DNA of 48,260 nt, from NCBI GenBank assembly GCA_030430715.1, contig JAUIJZ010000013.1:1-48260 (forward strand). Reading direction: 5' to 3'. Below, in pieces: positions 1-7,612 of this stretch. The first letter of the stretch is position 1. Every line of letters begins with the position of its first letter. The position numbers and the translations under genes were made by a program. Source of the stretch: Alphaproteobacteria bacterium (GTDB lineage: Bacteria > Pseudomonadota > Alphaproteobacteria > Caulobacterales > Aquidulcibacteraceae). Under the pieces are notes generated by a model. The model was not told where the DNA came from, did no database searches, and saw only the letters and a list, made by a program, of their open reading frames with translations.

Positions 1-197
1 GTCACCGATTTCTTCACCGAGACCGCTGGCTCTTGTGATTGATCAAGAAGCGCAGACGGCGCCTCAGAAACCTCTGAAAGAGCAAAGTAAATCGTCCGGA
101 TCAGCGCCGGCAATTCTTGAGGCGGAATTTGATTGGCCGATACATAGGCAGACACTATTTCAGCGGCCATATCGACGAGCTCGCTTTTGCTATCCAT
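1..197 (-). CDS. mucR: MucR/Ros-family transcriptional regulator, N-terminal part (cut by window edge)
   Basis: Reading the minus strand from the ATG at 195-197 gives 65 uninterrupted codons to the window edge. The peptide begins MDSKSELVDMAAEIVSAYVS, continues with a PPQELPALIRT segment and reaches PAVSVKKSVT. This is the N-terminal helical part of MucR/Ros proteins, which ends with the conserved V(K/R)KSVT just before the C2H2-type zinc-finger DNA-binding region; the finger lies outside the window. MucR proteins are alphaproteobacterial DNA-binding regulators that recognise AT-rich sites, often in their own promoters, and influence surface and cell-cycle genes. A good promoter lies 35-62 bases upstream of the start. 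The family call rests on the fragment only, so which paralogue this is cannot be told. Confidence 0.85.
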   Translation of the reverse strand, partial: MDSKSELVDMAAEIVSAYVSANQIPPQELPALIRTIYFALSEVSEAPSALLDQSQEPAVSVKKSV

Positions 198-231
198 TGC
201 TGATTGCCACGCCGATAACTAGGATTCCGGT

Positions 232-259
232 AGTATAGGCGGCAATACGGGTGTTTCAA
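232..259 (-). promoter_or_regulatory. Predicted mucR promoter
   Basis: On the minus strand TTGAAA (254-259) and TATACT (232-237) are separated by 16 bases, a good sigma-70-type match, with the mucR ATG about 35 bases downstream. Just upstream (about 260-320) is AT-rich DNA, the kind of sequence MucR proteins bind, so autoregulation is plausible but not shown. Confidence 0.5.
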
Positions 260-340
260 GCTTAATCGTTGGGCAAATAAATGTTGCCGAATAAAGGGTT
301 TGTTCTAAACCGAAGGGTGCGGGTGCTTAGACACATTTAG

Positions 341-2041
341 TCACAATTGAGCGCCGACAAGCATTATCAACAATAAACCTGCCACGGTCAGAAATTGAAG
401 CGCCGACCAACCCCGCGATGGATACGGCCAATCCCACCGCCGCATCCACGCCGACAGCCCTGCGCCCGTGCGCTCGGCGACAATTGCGAGCGCCGCCTGC
501 CAGGCGCCGTAGATGCGCAAGATGACAATGCCCGCCCAGCGCCCAGCGTCAGCAAGCGGGCCGCGATAAAGTGAATCGACATCGAGCAATTGCATCGGCC
601 GCTCTTTGGGCAGCGCGCCAAACACAAGAAGCAGAATGTACGTTACACCAGCGGCGCCGAGCAGCTCGAATTGCGGCGCAAGCCTGTCCCAGGCGAATGG
701 CGCGAACGCTATGTCAGCCGGCATCAAGCCATAGAGCCAATTTGGCGCCAGCCCCACGGACAGTCCGAAGAATGTCGCCATTCCAGCGCCCAGCAACATC
801 GAGAACGGCGCTTCGTTTATGACGCCGGCATCATCGCTGCGCCGGTGCGCCGCAATCGCCGGACGCAGCGTCAACGCAATAAACAAACCCGCCGGGCTCG
901 CAGCTATCAGCGTCCAGAGCCATTGCAATTCCCATTGCGCCGCCGCCTCAAGCCCAGCCGACAAAGTGACGTAGAGTGAAAAGCCTGGCATCGCTGCGAC
1001 GGTGATCCCGCCTATGAACAACAGCCAGCATGTAATCGGCATGGCCCGCGCCAGCCCGTGGAACCCTGAGATGCGCACGTCTCCGCGCCGCTCCAGCACG
1101 GCGCCGCAGGCCAATTGCAATGCGGTGAACGCGATCACCGAAGTAAAGGCGTGCCCCTCCGCGGCGGCCAGTGCGAGCGGAGACCCCAATCCGATCAGCG
1201 TGACGCACACGCCGACCTGACTGATCTGCCCATACGCACACGCCGCGCGCAAATCATCCGCCGCTGCCGCATACGCAATTCCGAGCACAACCATCGCCGC
1301 CCCGATCGGGCCCAAAAGCGGCTCGGATGGAAAAAAGCGCGCCAGCGCATACACGCCGACAATCGTCGCGAAAGCCGAAAGCGCTGCTCCGCCCAAGGGC
1401 GACGCGTGCGAGACCGTATCCTTCACCCACACATGCGCCAGCGGCGCGCCAGTGCGCATGAGAAACGCCGCCAGCAAAAAGGCGCCGCCCACCGTGCCCA
1501 CATCCATGCGCGAGAACACGGAACTGTCCGCGCCGGCGGAAAGATGAAACGCTACGCCGACAAGCAGCAGCAATCCCTCAAGACCATTCCAAACCAGCAA
1601 CCGCACGCCCGCGCGCTCGGCGCCTTCGCGTTGCGAACAAAACACCACCCACGCCGCGCCCAATCCCGAAAGCGCCGCGGCGGCCACGAAACTCACCAGA
1701 TCGCCGACAAACAAAGCCGAGACAGCGCCGCCCGCCATGATCATCGTCGCCGCATCCTCGACGCGGTTGCGCCGCGCATGCGCGAAAATGGCTAGCCCCA
1801 TAAGCGCGATCAGCAACGCGACGCCGAACAAGCGGTTCAGCACATCGAGATTGAGCAGCACCACGGGCAGGCCCATTTGCGCCACCGCCGCCGCCGCGCC
1901 GAAATCGTGCTCCAACAACAAGATCAAGCCGAGCAGCCCCGCCCCGGCCATGATCGGCGCGCGTGCAAAGCGCGGCGCCGCCAGCACGATGAAGCCGGCC
2001 AACACCAACACAAATCCAGGATTCAGCGGAATGCTAGGCAT
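341..2041 (-). CDS. Mrp-like antiporter subunit, NuoL/M/N-type (third copy)
   Basis: A 566-residue, almost entirely hydrophobic protein with about 14 predicted membrane helices, resembling the proton-channel subunits MrpD/NuoN. Recognisable are GDLVSF (residues 113-118), the HVW motif (203-205) and a following helix ending in GVYALARFF. The glutamate expected in helix 5 is Ala123 and the lysine expected in helix 7 is Arg196, so the usual proton path appears disabled. The C-terminus has an extra amphipathic stretch and a last helix. The start is the ATG at 2039-2041, which overlaps the end of the upstream gene by 8 bases and begins MPSIPLNPGF; a longer open frame upstream reads through the preceding gene and is not used. 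It is the last gene of the ten-gene operon. Function in transport is inferred only from family and context. Confidence 0.8.
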   Translation of the reverse strand: MPSIPLNPGFVLVLAGFIVLAAPRFARAPIMAGAGLLGLILLLEHDFGAAAAVAQMGLPVVLLNLDVLNRLFGVALLIALMGLAIFAHARRNRVEDAATMIMAGGAVSALFVGDLVSFVAAAALSGLGAAWVVFCSQREGAERAGVRLLVWNGLEGLLLLVGVAFHLSAGADSSVFSRMDVGTVGGAFLLAAFLMRTGAPLAHVWVKDTVSHASPLGGAALSAFATIVGVYALARFFPSEPLLGPIGAAMVVLGIAYAAAADDLRAACAYGQISQVGVCVTLIGLGSPLALAAAEGHAFTSVIAFTALQLACGAVLERRGDVRISGFHGLARAMPITCWLLFIGGITVAAMPGFSLYVTLSAGLEAAAQWELQWLWTLIAASPAGLFIALTLRPAIAAHRRSDDAGVINEAPFSMLLGAGMATFFGLSVGLAPNWLYGLMPADIAFAPFAWDRLAPQFELLGAAGVTYILLLVFGALPKERPMQLLDVDSLYRGPLADAGRWAGIVILRIYGAWQAALAIVAERTGAGLSAWMRRWDWPYPSRGWSALQFLTVAGLLLIMLVGAQL

Positions 2042-2291
2042 CGCGCTTCTCCACACGGTAGAGCGCGCGCCCAAGCAAGCGGCGCAACACATGCGCGGCA
2101 AGAACGAGCACCAACGCAACGCCGAGCCCGATCAGCGCCCGCCCCCCCGGCGCGCTGACAAGCATGCGCGGCGCGACGCCGCCGTTTAAGAGGAAGTCGA
2201 AAGCGAGCCCCGCCCCACCGGCGACGGCGCAAAACAGCAACGCCAAACCGGCGATGCCGCCGCGCTGCGGAGGCTGAAAGCTTGGCTTCAT
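2034..2291 (-). CDS. Small two-helix membrane protein of the Mrp-like operon, family unknown
   Basis: An 85-residue protein starting at the ATG 2289-2291, which overlaps the stop of the upstream subunit as ATGA. Two hydrophobic segments (about residues 12-36 and 48-66) are joined by a short polar loop, and the C-terminus is basic (LRRLLGRALYRVEKRDA). I do not recognise it as MrpB, C, E, F or G, all of which are separately present in the operon. Its stop overlaps the next gene by 8 bases, so it is translated within the same coupled series. It is probably an accessory subunit that packs between the second and third NuoL/M/N-like proteins; that role is inference from position and membrane topology only. 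Confidence 0.7.
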   Translation of the reverse strand: MKPSFQPPQRGGIAGLALLFCAVAGGAGLAFDFLLNGGVAPRMLVSAPGGRALIGLGVALVLVLAAHVLRRLLGRALYRVEKRDA

Positions 2292-3754
2292 GATGCAGGC
2301 GTCCAGATCGGCGCGAGAAACGACGCCAGAGGATCGGCAAGCAAAAGCAGCCACAATGTAGCCGCCGCACTAAAGATCACTGGCGCCGCCAACAGAATGG
2401 ATGCGCCATCGGGGCGTTTGAATGCATCGGTCGGCGCACGTCCCGCAAGCGCGTGCGCCGCCAGCGGTCCAAGATGCGCGAATGTGAGCACGGCAGCTAA
2501 CGCCGCAAGGCCCGCCGCCCAAGTTAAACCCGCGGCTGAAGCGGCCGTAATCAGCCATAGCTTTGCCCACGCGCCCGAAAATGGCGGCAAGCCGATCATG
2601 CTGGCCGAAGCCAGAGCAAATCCGGCGAACGTCCACGGCATGACACGCCCGAGCCCGGCATAATCGGCTACGCTTGTGCGCCCGGTCGCCGCCGCAACCG
2701 TGCCGACCGCCATCGTCAATGTCGCCGCCGCGCACGAGAGCGCCACCACTTGCAGCGCCGCCGCGAACAATCCGACCGGAAGCGCCAACAATCCGCCCAT
2801 CGCAACAGCTAACGATTGCGCCATGCACGAATAGGACAGCCGTTCGCGCAGATCCTGCTTCGACAAGGCGATCAGCGCCGCCACGCACATGCCCACGCCA
2901 ACCAAAACCAAAAGCGCGAAGCTGGCGATGCGCGCTTCGGCCAACGCACCGCCGAACACCAGCGCGAATACTTTCAGCAGACCGATGCCGCCCGCCGGCA
3001 GCACGGTGACGGCATGTATCGACACAACAGCGGGATTGGGTGCGTTGCTCGACGCCGCCAGCCAACGATGCAGCGGCGGCGTCGCCGCCATGCCAATGCC
3101 AAACACAAACAAGACAAGCAATGCATTGGCGGTGAACGTATCGACCCGCCCGGCAAGCATGCCGCCTGGCTGAAAATCGAGCGCGCCGGCAATCGCGTAG
3201 GTCCACACCAGCGCCGGCAACAGCAAGCCGATAGAGCCGGCCAACAAGGTCGCAAGATACGTGCGCGCGGCGCGGCGCGCGTCCTCGTCGCCGCGATGCG
3301 CCACCAGCGGGAAAGTCGCCAAGATCAGCGCCTGGTAAGAAACGAACAGGCTGAACAAATTGGCTGAAAACGCCACAGCCATCGCCGCAGCGAGCGCAAG
3401 CGAGAGGAACGCCATCAAACGCGCCGGCGCTTTTTCCTGCGTGGCGCGAACAATGCCGGCGGCATGCGCCGCATGCGCAAAGCCAAGCACAGAGATCAGC
3501 GCGCCCATGAGCGCGCCAAGCGGCTCAATCGAAAACGCCAGATCAACATTCGGCAACGGCCGCGCCAACACAATGCGCGCTGTTTCACCCTGCCCCGCCG
3601 CGCTCGCCACAAACAGCGCGGCGGCCGCAACCGCCAGCGCGCCGCCAATATGGACAACGTCGCGCAAACCCGGCGGACGCGACAGCGCCAACACCAGCAA
3701 TGCCGTTGCGGCTGGACCAATCAGCATAAACGCAAGCGCGAATTCCAAACTCAT
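2288..3754 (-). CDS. Mrp-like antiporter subunit, NuoL/M/N-type (second copy)
   Basis: A 488-residue polytopic membrane protein of the NuoL/M/N/MrpA/MrpD family. The start is the ATG 3752-3754, overlapping the previous stop as ATGA; the open frame continues upstream inside the previous gene and that part is not coding here. The helix-5 signature reads NLFSLFVSYQALIL with Gln141 where the family has the essential glutamate. The helix-7 signature reads GMAATPPLHRW with Met222 where the essential lysine should be, and the lysine of the next helix is also absent. The TPPLHRWL loop and the RERLSYSCMAQ segment after it still identify the fold. Neighbours on both sides are subunits of the same presumed complex in the inner membrane. 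Confidence 0.82.
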   Translation of the reverse strand: MSLEFALAFMLIGPAATALLVLALSRPPGLRDVVHIGGALAVAAAALFVASAAGQGETARIVLARPLPNVDLAFSIEPLGALMGALISVLGFAHAAHAAGIVRATQEKAPARLMAFLSLALAAAMAVAFSANLFSLFVSYQALILATFPLVAHRGDEDARRAARTYLATLLAGSIGLLLPALVWTYAIAGALDFQPGGMLAGRVDTFTANALLVLFVFGIGMAATPPLHRWLAASSNAPNPAVVSIHAVTVLPAGGIGLLKVFALVFGGALAEARIASFALLVLVGVGMCVAALIALSKQDLRERLSYSCMAQSLAVAMGGLLALPVGLFAAALQVVALSCAAATLTMAVGTVAAATGRTSVADYAGLGRVMPWTFAGFALASASMIGLPPFSGAWAKLWLITAASAAGLTWAAGLAALAAVLTFAHLGPLAAHALAGRAPTDAFKRPDGASILLAAPVIFSAAATLWLLLLADPLASFLAPIWTPAS

Positions 3755-5214
3755 GGGGCGCCCCCCATGATCATGGCGCCTGCGGCGCCGACCGCGCGCA
3801 GCAACAAGCTTGGCTCCACGCCCAGCAACGTAATGCAGATCGCCGCGATCAATGCCGGCGCGGCGCACCAATCCCCCGCCTGCGCATCGGCGACTGCGCT
3901 GGAGCGGCGGAAATACACACGCTCCACCAAACGGCCGCCATAAAAGACACCAGCCAGCAAGGCCGCGATGGCAATGCACGCCGCCCACCACCAGCCGACA
4001 CCAACCGCCGCTTCGATCATGCGCCAACGTCCAAGAAACGTGATCGTCAACGGCGCCCCCATCAAGCCGAGCGCACCGGCGGTGATGGCCGCGCCCGCGA
4101 GTGGTGCGCGCCGTCCCACGCCGTCAAGCGCGTGCAAGGATTGCGCGCCGCCCATAACCGCCGAGCCCACGAACAGCGCAATCGCGGACGAGATGATCGC
4201 CAGCGCCTGCACCAAGGCCGCCGCGATGCCGGCCTGCGAACCGAGCGCGGCGCTGATCAGCACACACCCGGCCTGCGCGGCGAAAGCATAAGCGGCCAAG
4301 CGCGGCAAACTGCGCGCGCCAATCGCCTGCATCGATCCAATCAATGCGCTTATCGCGCCAAGCGCGACCAATCCGGCCGCGACGCCGCTGGCGATCGCCG
4401 GCGCCGCCATCGCATGTGCGGCGACACGCACGATCACCGTCAACGCGCCGGCAATGCCGATGACGCCGGCCGTCAACATCATCCATGCGCCGCCCCTGCC
4501 GAACGCAGCCCCGCCCCACAAATGCAGCGGCGCGATCCCTGCTTGAATGGCAAGGCCGGCAAGGATCAGCCCGACCCCGGTCAAGGTCAGCCCCGGAGCA
4601 AAGATGCGCGCGCTTTCCAACGCCGCGATCTCCAGGGATCCGGCGCCGCGCCCAATCAAACCCGCGCCGAAAAACAAAAGTGCGCAAGCCACGCCGCCGG
4701 CGCCCAGCATACGCATGGCGCCGTTAAGCGCAGCGCGATCACGCTCGGCGCCAAAAGCAGCCAGCGCAACGCTCGCAATCCACGCAGTCGAGGCGGCGGC
4801 GATCAGGCCAAGCCAATCCTGCGCGTAAAGCGCGCCGATCCAGCCTCCGCCTGCGCAGAGCACTAAAGCTAATCCTAGCGGTGCAACACGCGGGTTCAGC
4901 TGCCGCAAAAACGCGCCCGCCGCGATTGTGGTCACGGCCAACGCGCCCGCGATCCACGCCGCTGCGAACAGCGCCACACCATCCGCGCGCAGTGCTATGC
5001 CTTCAACGCTGTCAGCTATCGGCGCGCCATTGATCAGCGCGCGCTGCCCCGCATCAATCGCCAGCACCGCCGAACATATCGCCGCCAACACGGAAATCGC
5101 CCAGCTTACGCGAGCATGGCCGGCCACCACCGCCAGCGCGGCGCCAATGAAGGGCGCAATCACGGCCAGCAACAGAGCGTGCTGCCGCGCGAGTTCAAGC
5201 AAAGACGCGTTCAC
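3751..5214 (-). CDS. Mrp-like antiporter subunit, NuoL/M/N-type (first copy)
   Basis: A 487-residue polytopic membrane protein related to MrpD/NuoN. Its start ATG (5212-5214) overlaps the stop of the MrpC-like gene as ATGA. The helix-7 signature is AIQAGIAPLHLW: the PLHLW part is well kept, but Gln224 replaces the lysine. The helix-5 region DWLGLIAAASTAW has Ser142 in place of the glutamate. A glycine-rich GRGGAW segment follows the PLHLW loop where other members have an acidic loop. With two further paralogues downstream it makes the antiporter-like part of the complex three-fold, whereas standard Mrp has two such subunits (MrpA and MrpD). Confidence 0.82.
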   Translation of the reverse strand: MNASLLELARQHALLLAVIAPFIGAALAVVAGHARVSWAISVLAAICSAVLAIDAGQRALINGAPIADSVEGIALRADGVALFAAAWIAGALAVTTIAAGAFLRQLNPRVAPLGLALVLCAGGGWIGALYAQDWLGLIAAASTAWIASVALAAFGAERDRAALNGAMRMLGAGGVACALLFFGAGLIGRGAGSLEIAALESARIFAPGLTLTGVGLILAGLAIQAGIAPLHLWGGAAFGRGGAWMMLTAGVIGIAGALTVIVRVAAHAMAAPAIASGVAAGLVALGAISALIGSMQAIGARSLPRLAAYAFAAQAGCVLISAALGSQAGIAAALVQALAIISSAIALFVGSAVMGGAQSLHALDGVGRRAPLAGAAITAGALGLMGAPLTITFLGRWRMIEAAVGVGWWWAACIAIAALLAGVFYGGRLVERVYFRRSSAVADAQAGDWCAAPALIAAICITLLGVEPSLLLRAVGAAGAMIMGGAP

Positions 5215-5531
5215 GAATCCGGCTCCACAGGCTCGGATTGCTTATCCGCACTATCGATGTCGGGCGCCTCGACGCCGCCATACGCTTCTTGCAGGCGCAC
5301 GATGATCGCTCCGCCCAGCGCAACATGCGCGAGCGCCACGGCAATCGCGATCAGCATCAATGTGCTTGGCGCCTCGATCACGGCAAGCGCGACACACCCG
5401 CCGAGCAATGCGATCTGCACCCCGGCCAGCCGCTTGGCCGCGTTGGCGGACGACCAAGCCATCACCGCCCCTAGCGCAAGCAAAGCCGCTGCAATCGCGA
5501 GTTCGGCCACCATGGTCCAGCCCGGCGCCAT
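5211..5531 (-). CDS. mrpC: MrpC/NuoK-like antiporter subunit
   Basis: A 106-residue protein with three predicted helices followed by an acidic hydrophilic tail (GGVEAPDIDSADKQSEPVEPDS region). Size, three-helix layout and the turn AAKRLAGVQIALL match MrpC/NuoK. The start at ATG 5529-5531 shares one base with the upstream stop (TGATG), and the ATG seven codons in is an alternative. MrpC is needed for assembly of the Mrp cation/proton antiporter. The segment that carries a glutamate in NuoK reads GVQ here; MrpC proteins often lack that acid, so this alone says little. The gene sits in the usual place just before the first MrpD-like gene, which supports the call. Confidence 0.75.
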   Translation of the reverse strand: MAPGWTMVAELAIAAALLALGAVMAWSSANAAKRLAGVQIALLGGCVALAVIEAPSTLMLIAIAVALAHVALGGAIIVRLQEAYGGVEAPDIDSADKQSEPVEPDS

Positions 5532-5917
5532 CACCAATCCTCGTCGCGCAAGCTCGGCGCCCGGCCAACCAACACTGCGAGCATAAGCGCCGACGACGAA
5601 GCAGACGTCACGAACAGCCCGCCCTCGATTAAGTGTCCGGCAAAAGGCCAAGCCGGCACGCCCGCACCGATCAACGCCGCAAGAAAACCCAGACACAAGA
5701 GCGAGCGCATCACCACCGGCGGCATGGCGGCGCGTGCGGCGGCGGCGCCGAACACCATCGCGTGCAGGGCCAGCATCAGCGCGAACGCCAGCCCAGCGAT
5801 CAAGCCCACGCCCGATCCAGCAGGCAGCATTGTCAGCAGCAAGCCCGCAAACAGCACGATCAGCGGCATGTAAAAACGCGACGCCGCCAGCAAAACGATT
5901 TGACTGGAACGCCTCAC
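5531..5917 (-). CDS. mrpB: MrpB-like (MnhB domain) antiporter subunit
   Basis: A 128-residue membrane protein with about four helices. The GTG start at 5915-5917 overlaps the previous stop as GTGA; a longer open frame runs back through the upstream gene and is ignored. The PAGSGVGLIAG segment corresponds to the glycine-rich turn of MnhB/MrpB (usually APGGGFQGG), and the C-terminal GHLIEGGLFVTSAS fits the last helix of the domain. The order MrpA C-terminal module, MrpB, MrpC, MrpD is the canonical Mrp order. Similarity is recognisable but the glycine motif is eroded, in line with the degenerate state of the channel subunits of this operon. Confidence 0.72.
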   Translation of the reverse strand: MRRSSQIVLLAASRFYMPLIVLFAGLLLTMLPAGSGVGLIAGLAFALMLALHAMVFGAAAARAAMPPVVMRSLLCLGFLAALIGAGVPAWPFAGHLIEGGLFVTSASSSALMLAVLVGRAPSLRDEDW

Positions 5918-6408
5918 GGTTTTCGCTCCGGCGGTTCGAAAGCGCCGCGCTCGCCATAGCCCAGCGCGCCTACGCAACCGATGGCGGCGACAAACAACAA
6001 CGCCGCGATCCAGGGCCCCGCCGCCCCGTGCGCAAACGCCGCCGGCGGCGCCGTCGCGCGAACTTCAGGCGCCGCCCACAAGATCGCCACACCAGCCGCC
6101 GCGGCGCTTGCGCCCGCCAGCCACACCGGGCCACGCTTGAATGCCTTCGTGGCGCGCGCGCTCAAGAGCAGCGCGGCAAGCATCAACACCGGCGCCAATC
6201 CCGCGCCGAACAGCGCCAAACTCAGCGCCGCATCGCTGGCGCCGCGCGCCAGCACAGCGACGGCCGCACACGCATGCGCGCTGGCCAGCGCCATGCACAT
6301 GGCGAACAGCGAGCGCGACATGGCGGCGGCGAGCGCGCAGGCCGCCGCGCCTGCGACGAAGCTCAGCGCAATAAAATTCTCGCCCCATTGCATGATAAGC
6401 GCGCTCAT
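5914..6408 (-). CDS. Stand-alone MrpA C-terminal module (DUF4040/MbhD-like)
   Basis: A 164-residue protein with about five helices. Residues 12-85 resemble the DUF4040/MbhD domain, which in ordinary Mrp systems is fused to the C-terminus of MrpA and in membrane-bound hydrogenases is the separate subunit MbhD. The matching parts are the small-residue-rich helix around SRSLFAMCMALASAH and the helix DAALSLALFGAGLAPVLML. Its ATG (6406-6408) overlaps the mrpG stop as ATGA, and its own stop overlaps the MrpB-like start. Splitting this module from MrpA is typical of MBH-like and some alphaproteobacterial Mrp-like loci. Pro- and Ala-rich residues near 116-130 form a loop before the last helix. Confidence 0.7.
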   Translation of the reverse strand: MSALIMQWGENFIALSFVAGAAACALAAAMSRSLFAMCMALASAHACAAVAVLARGASDAALSLALFGAGLAPVLMLAALLLSARATKAFKRGPVWLAGASAAAAGVAILWAAPEVRATAPPAAFAHGAAGPWIAALLFVAAIGCVGALGYGERGAFEPPERKP

Positions 6409-6761
6409 GGCGCCTCGCGCCGGGCGCCTGGTCGCGGCGCTGTATAGCGTCCCGCGAGCGGCGTGAGCCCGCCCGTGTGGGCGGCGTTCGCGGCCAAATG
6501 AGACAGAAGCGGCGCCGCCGCCGCCATCAGCACCGCGAGCAACAGCAGGCGCACCGTCATCGCGCCGTCATCCGAGAGGATGGCCAGCCCGACGAGCACA
6601 AGCGACGAGCCTAAACCATCGGCCAATTTGGCCCCATGCAAACGCGTATAGAGATCCGGGAAGCGCAACACGCCAATGGCGCCGCTCAACATCACGACAA
6701 TGCCGGCCAGCGCCAGCGCACCGCCAAACAACGCTTGTACAAAATTGGCGAACGCCTCCAT
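6405..6761 (-). CDS. mrpG: Antiporter subunit MrpG
   Basis: A 118-residue protein with three helices and the clear MrpG/MnhG signature GVLRFPDLYTRLHGAKLADGLG (residues about 30-51), which in the family reads LRLPDFYTRLHAATKADTLG. The ATG at 6759-6761 shares a base with the mrpF stop (TGATG). A longer open frame upstream runs antiparallel to nothing known and reads through mrpF, so it is rejected. MrpG is a required small membrane subunit of the Mrp cation/proton antiporter. Unlike the channel subunits of this operon its key motif is well conserved, which argues that the complex is still assembled. Confidence 0.88.
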   Translation of the reverse strand: MEAFANFVQALFGGALALAGIVVMLSGAIGVLRFPDLYTRLHGAKLADGLGSSLVLVGLAILSDDGAMTVRLLLLAVLMAAAAPLLSHLAANAAHTGGLTPLAGRYTAPRPGARREAP

Positions 6762-7048
6762 CAGCCGTCCTCCGCCGGCCGCACCAGCGGCGGCTGAAAC
6801 GAGCGTGCGCGGAAAAATTTCAACACCGCCGCGGCCAACGTCAACGCAGCGAGCACACAGGCGATGGCGACATCCACACCCGCCGCTTCCCCGGCGAACA
6901 CGGCGAAAGCCGCGCAAGCCAGCGCGGCGCGCAACACCACGGCGCTCGCCGCCAAGGCGCGGTCGTAAAGCGTCGGGCCGATCAGCAGCCGCGGCAACGC
7001 CAGCGCTAGCGTCAGCGCAATCGCGGCGGCTATGCCAAGCGCAATCAT
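6761..7048 (-). CDS. mrpF: Antiporter subunit MrpF
   Basis: A 95-residue protein of three helices with the MrpF/MnhF motif LPRLLIGPTLYDRALAAS (residues about 18-35), a DVAIACVLAALTL last helix and a short hydrophilic tail. The ATG at 7046-7048 overlaps the mrpE stop as ATGA. MrpF is one of the small essential subunits of Mrp antiporters in the inner membrane. The family usually has an aspartate shortly after the DR pair (often DRVVALD); here that position is in AASAVV, so it is missing. The order E-F-G is the standard one. Confidence 0.86.
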   Translation of the reverse strand: MIALGIAAAIALTLALALPRLLIGPTLYDRALAASAVVLRAALACAAFAVFAGEAAGVDVAIACVLAALTLAAAVLKFFRARSFQPPLVRPAEDG

Positions 7049-7524
7049 GGCGCGCGCTCCTCGCCGGAAAAGCCGAGCACGCGCGCCTCAAGACGGCCAA
7101 GGTCGGCGGCGTCCACGCCGTCTTCGTCGATCACATGCACAAGAAAACCGTCGCTATCGCATTCCACCACGACCATGCCGGGCGCGGCGCTCATCATATC
7201 GGCCAACGCGGCGCGCGTTTCCGCATTGCTTGCGCGCGTGCGCACGCGGACCAAAGCTGGCGTCAGCGTAATATCCGCGGCAATCGATGCGCGCATCGTC
7301 GCCAACGCGCCGCGCATGACGGCGCCGGCGCGCGCAAACCCCAACGCGATGCGCCCCGGCGCCTGCGCGAATGCGGCGCCAACGCCGCCAAATCGCAACG
7401 CGGCCAGCACGCATGCCGCCGCCGCGCCGAACGCAAGCGTCGCGGCGCTGGCGGCAATGCCAGTCTGTGAATAAAGCAGCCAGAGGACCGCCAATCCGGT
7501 CAACATCGCTGCGGCGTGAAGCAT
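7045..7524 (-). CDS. mrpE: Antiporter subunit MrpE
   Basis: A 159-residue protein of the MrpE/MnhE family. Two N-terminal helices (about residues 5-50) are followed by the cytosolic part with DITLTPALVRVRTRASN, corresponding to the family's SITLTPGT segment, and a C-terminal FLVHVIDEDGVDAAD stretch (family consensus LYVHALDV.D). The ATG at 7522-7524 is chosen because GGGAGAGG lies nine bases upstream; an open frame extends 13 codons further to a TTG. It is the first gene of the ten-gene operon. An 88-base gap separates it from the upstream DUF2336 gene, so a promoter may lie there or the two may be co-transcribed. Confidence 0.82.
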   Translation of the reverse strand: MLHAAAMLTGLAVLWLLYSQTGIAASAATLAFGAAAACVLAALRFGGVGAAFAQAPGRIALGFARAGAVMRGALATMRASIAADITLTPALVRVRTRASNAETRAALADMMSAAPGMVVVECDSDGFLVHVIDEDGVDAADLGRLEARVLGFSGEERAP

Positions 7525-7612
7525 ATGCAAAAGCCTCTCCCGGCGCCGCTGGCGCGTGGGCAAGGCTTAGCCTCATACCCTGGGATTCGCTATCTTGACG
7601 CCGGGATTTGTC

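Noticed and set aside
35-238. A 67-codon plus-strand frame at the left edge
   Set aside because: It is the shadow of the mucR gene on the minus strand, whose peptide matches the family clearly.
1115-1795. A 226-codon plus-strand frame inside the third NuoL/M/N-like gene
   Set aside because: Arg/His/Gln-rich shadow translation opposite a good membrane-protein gene; no ribosome binding site.
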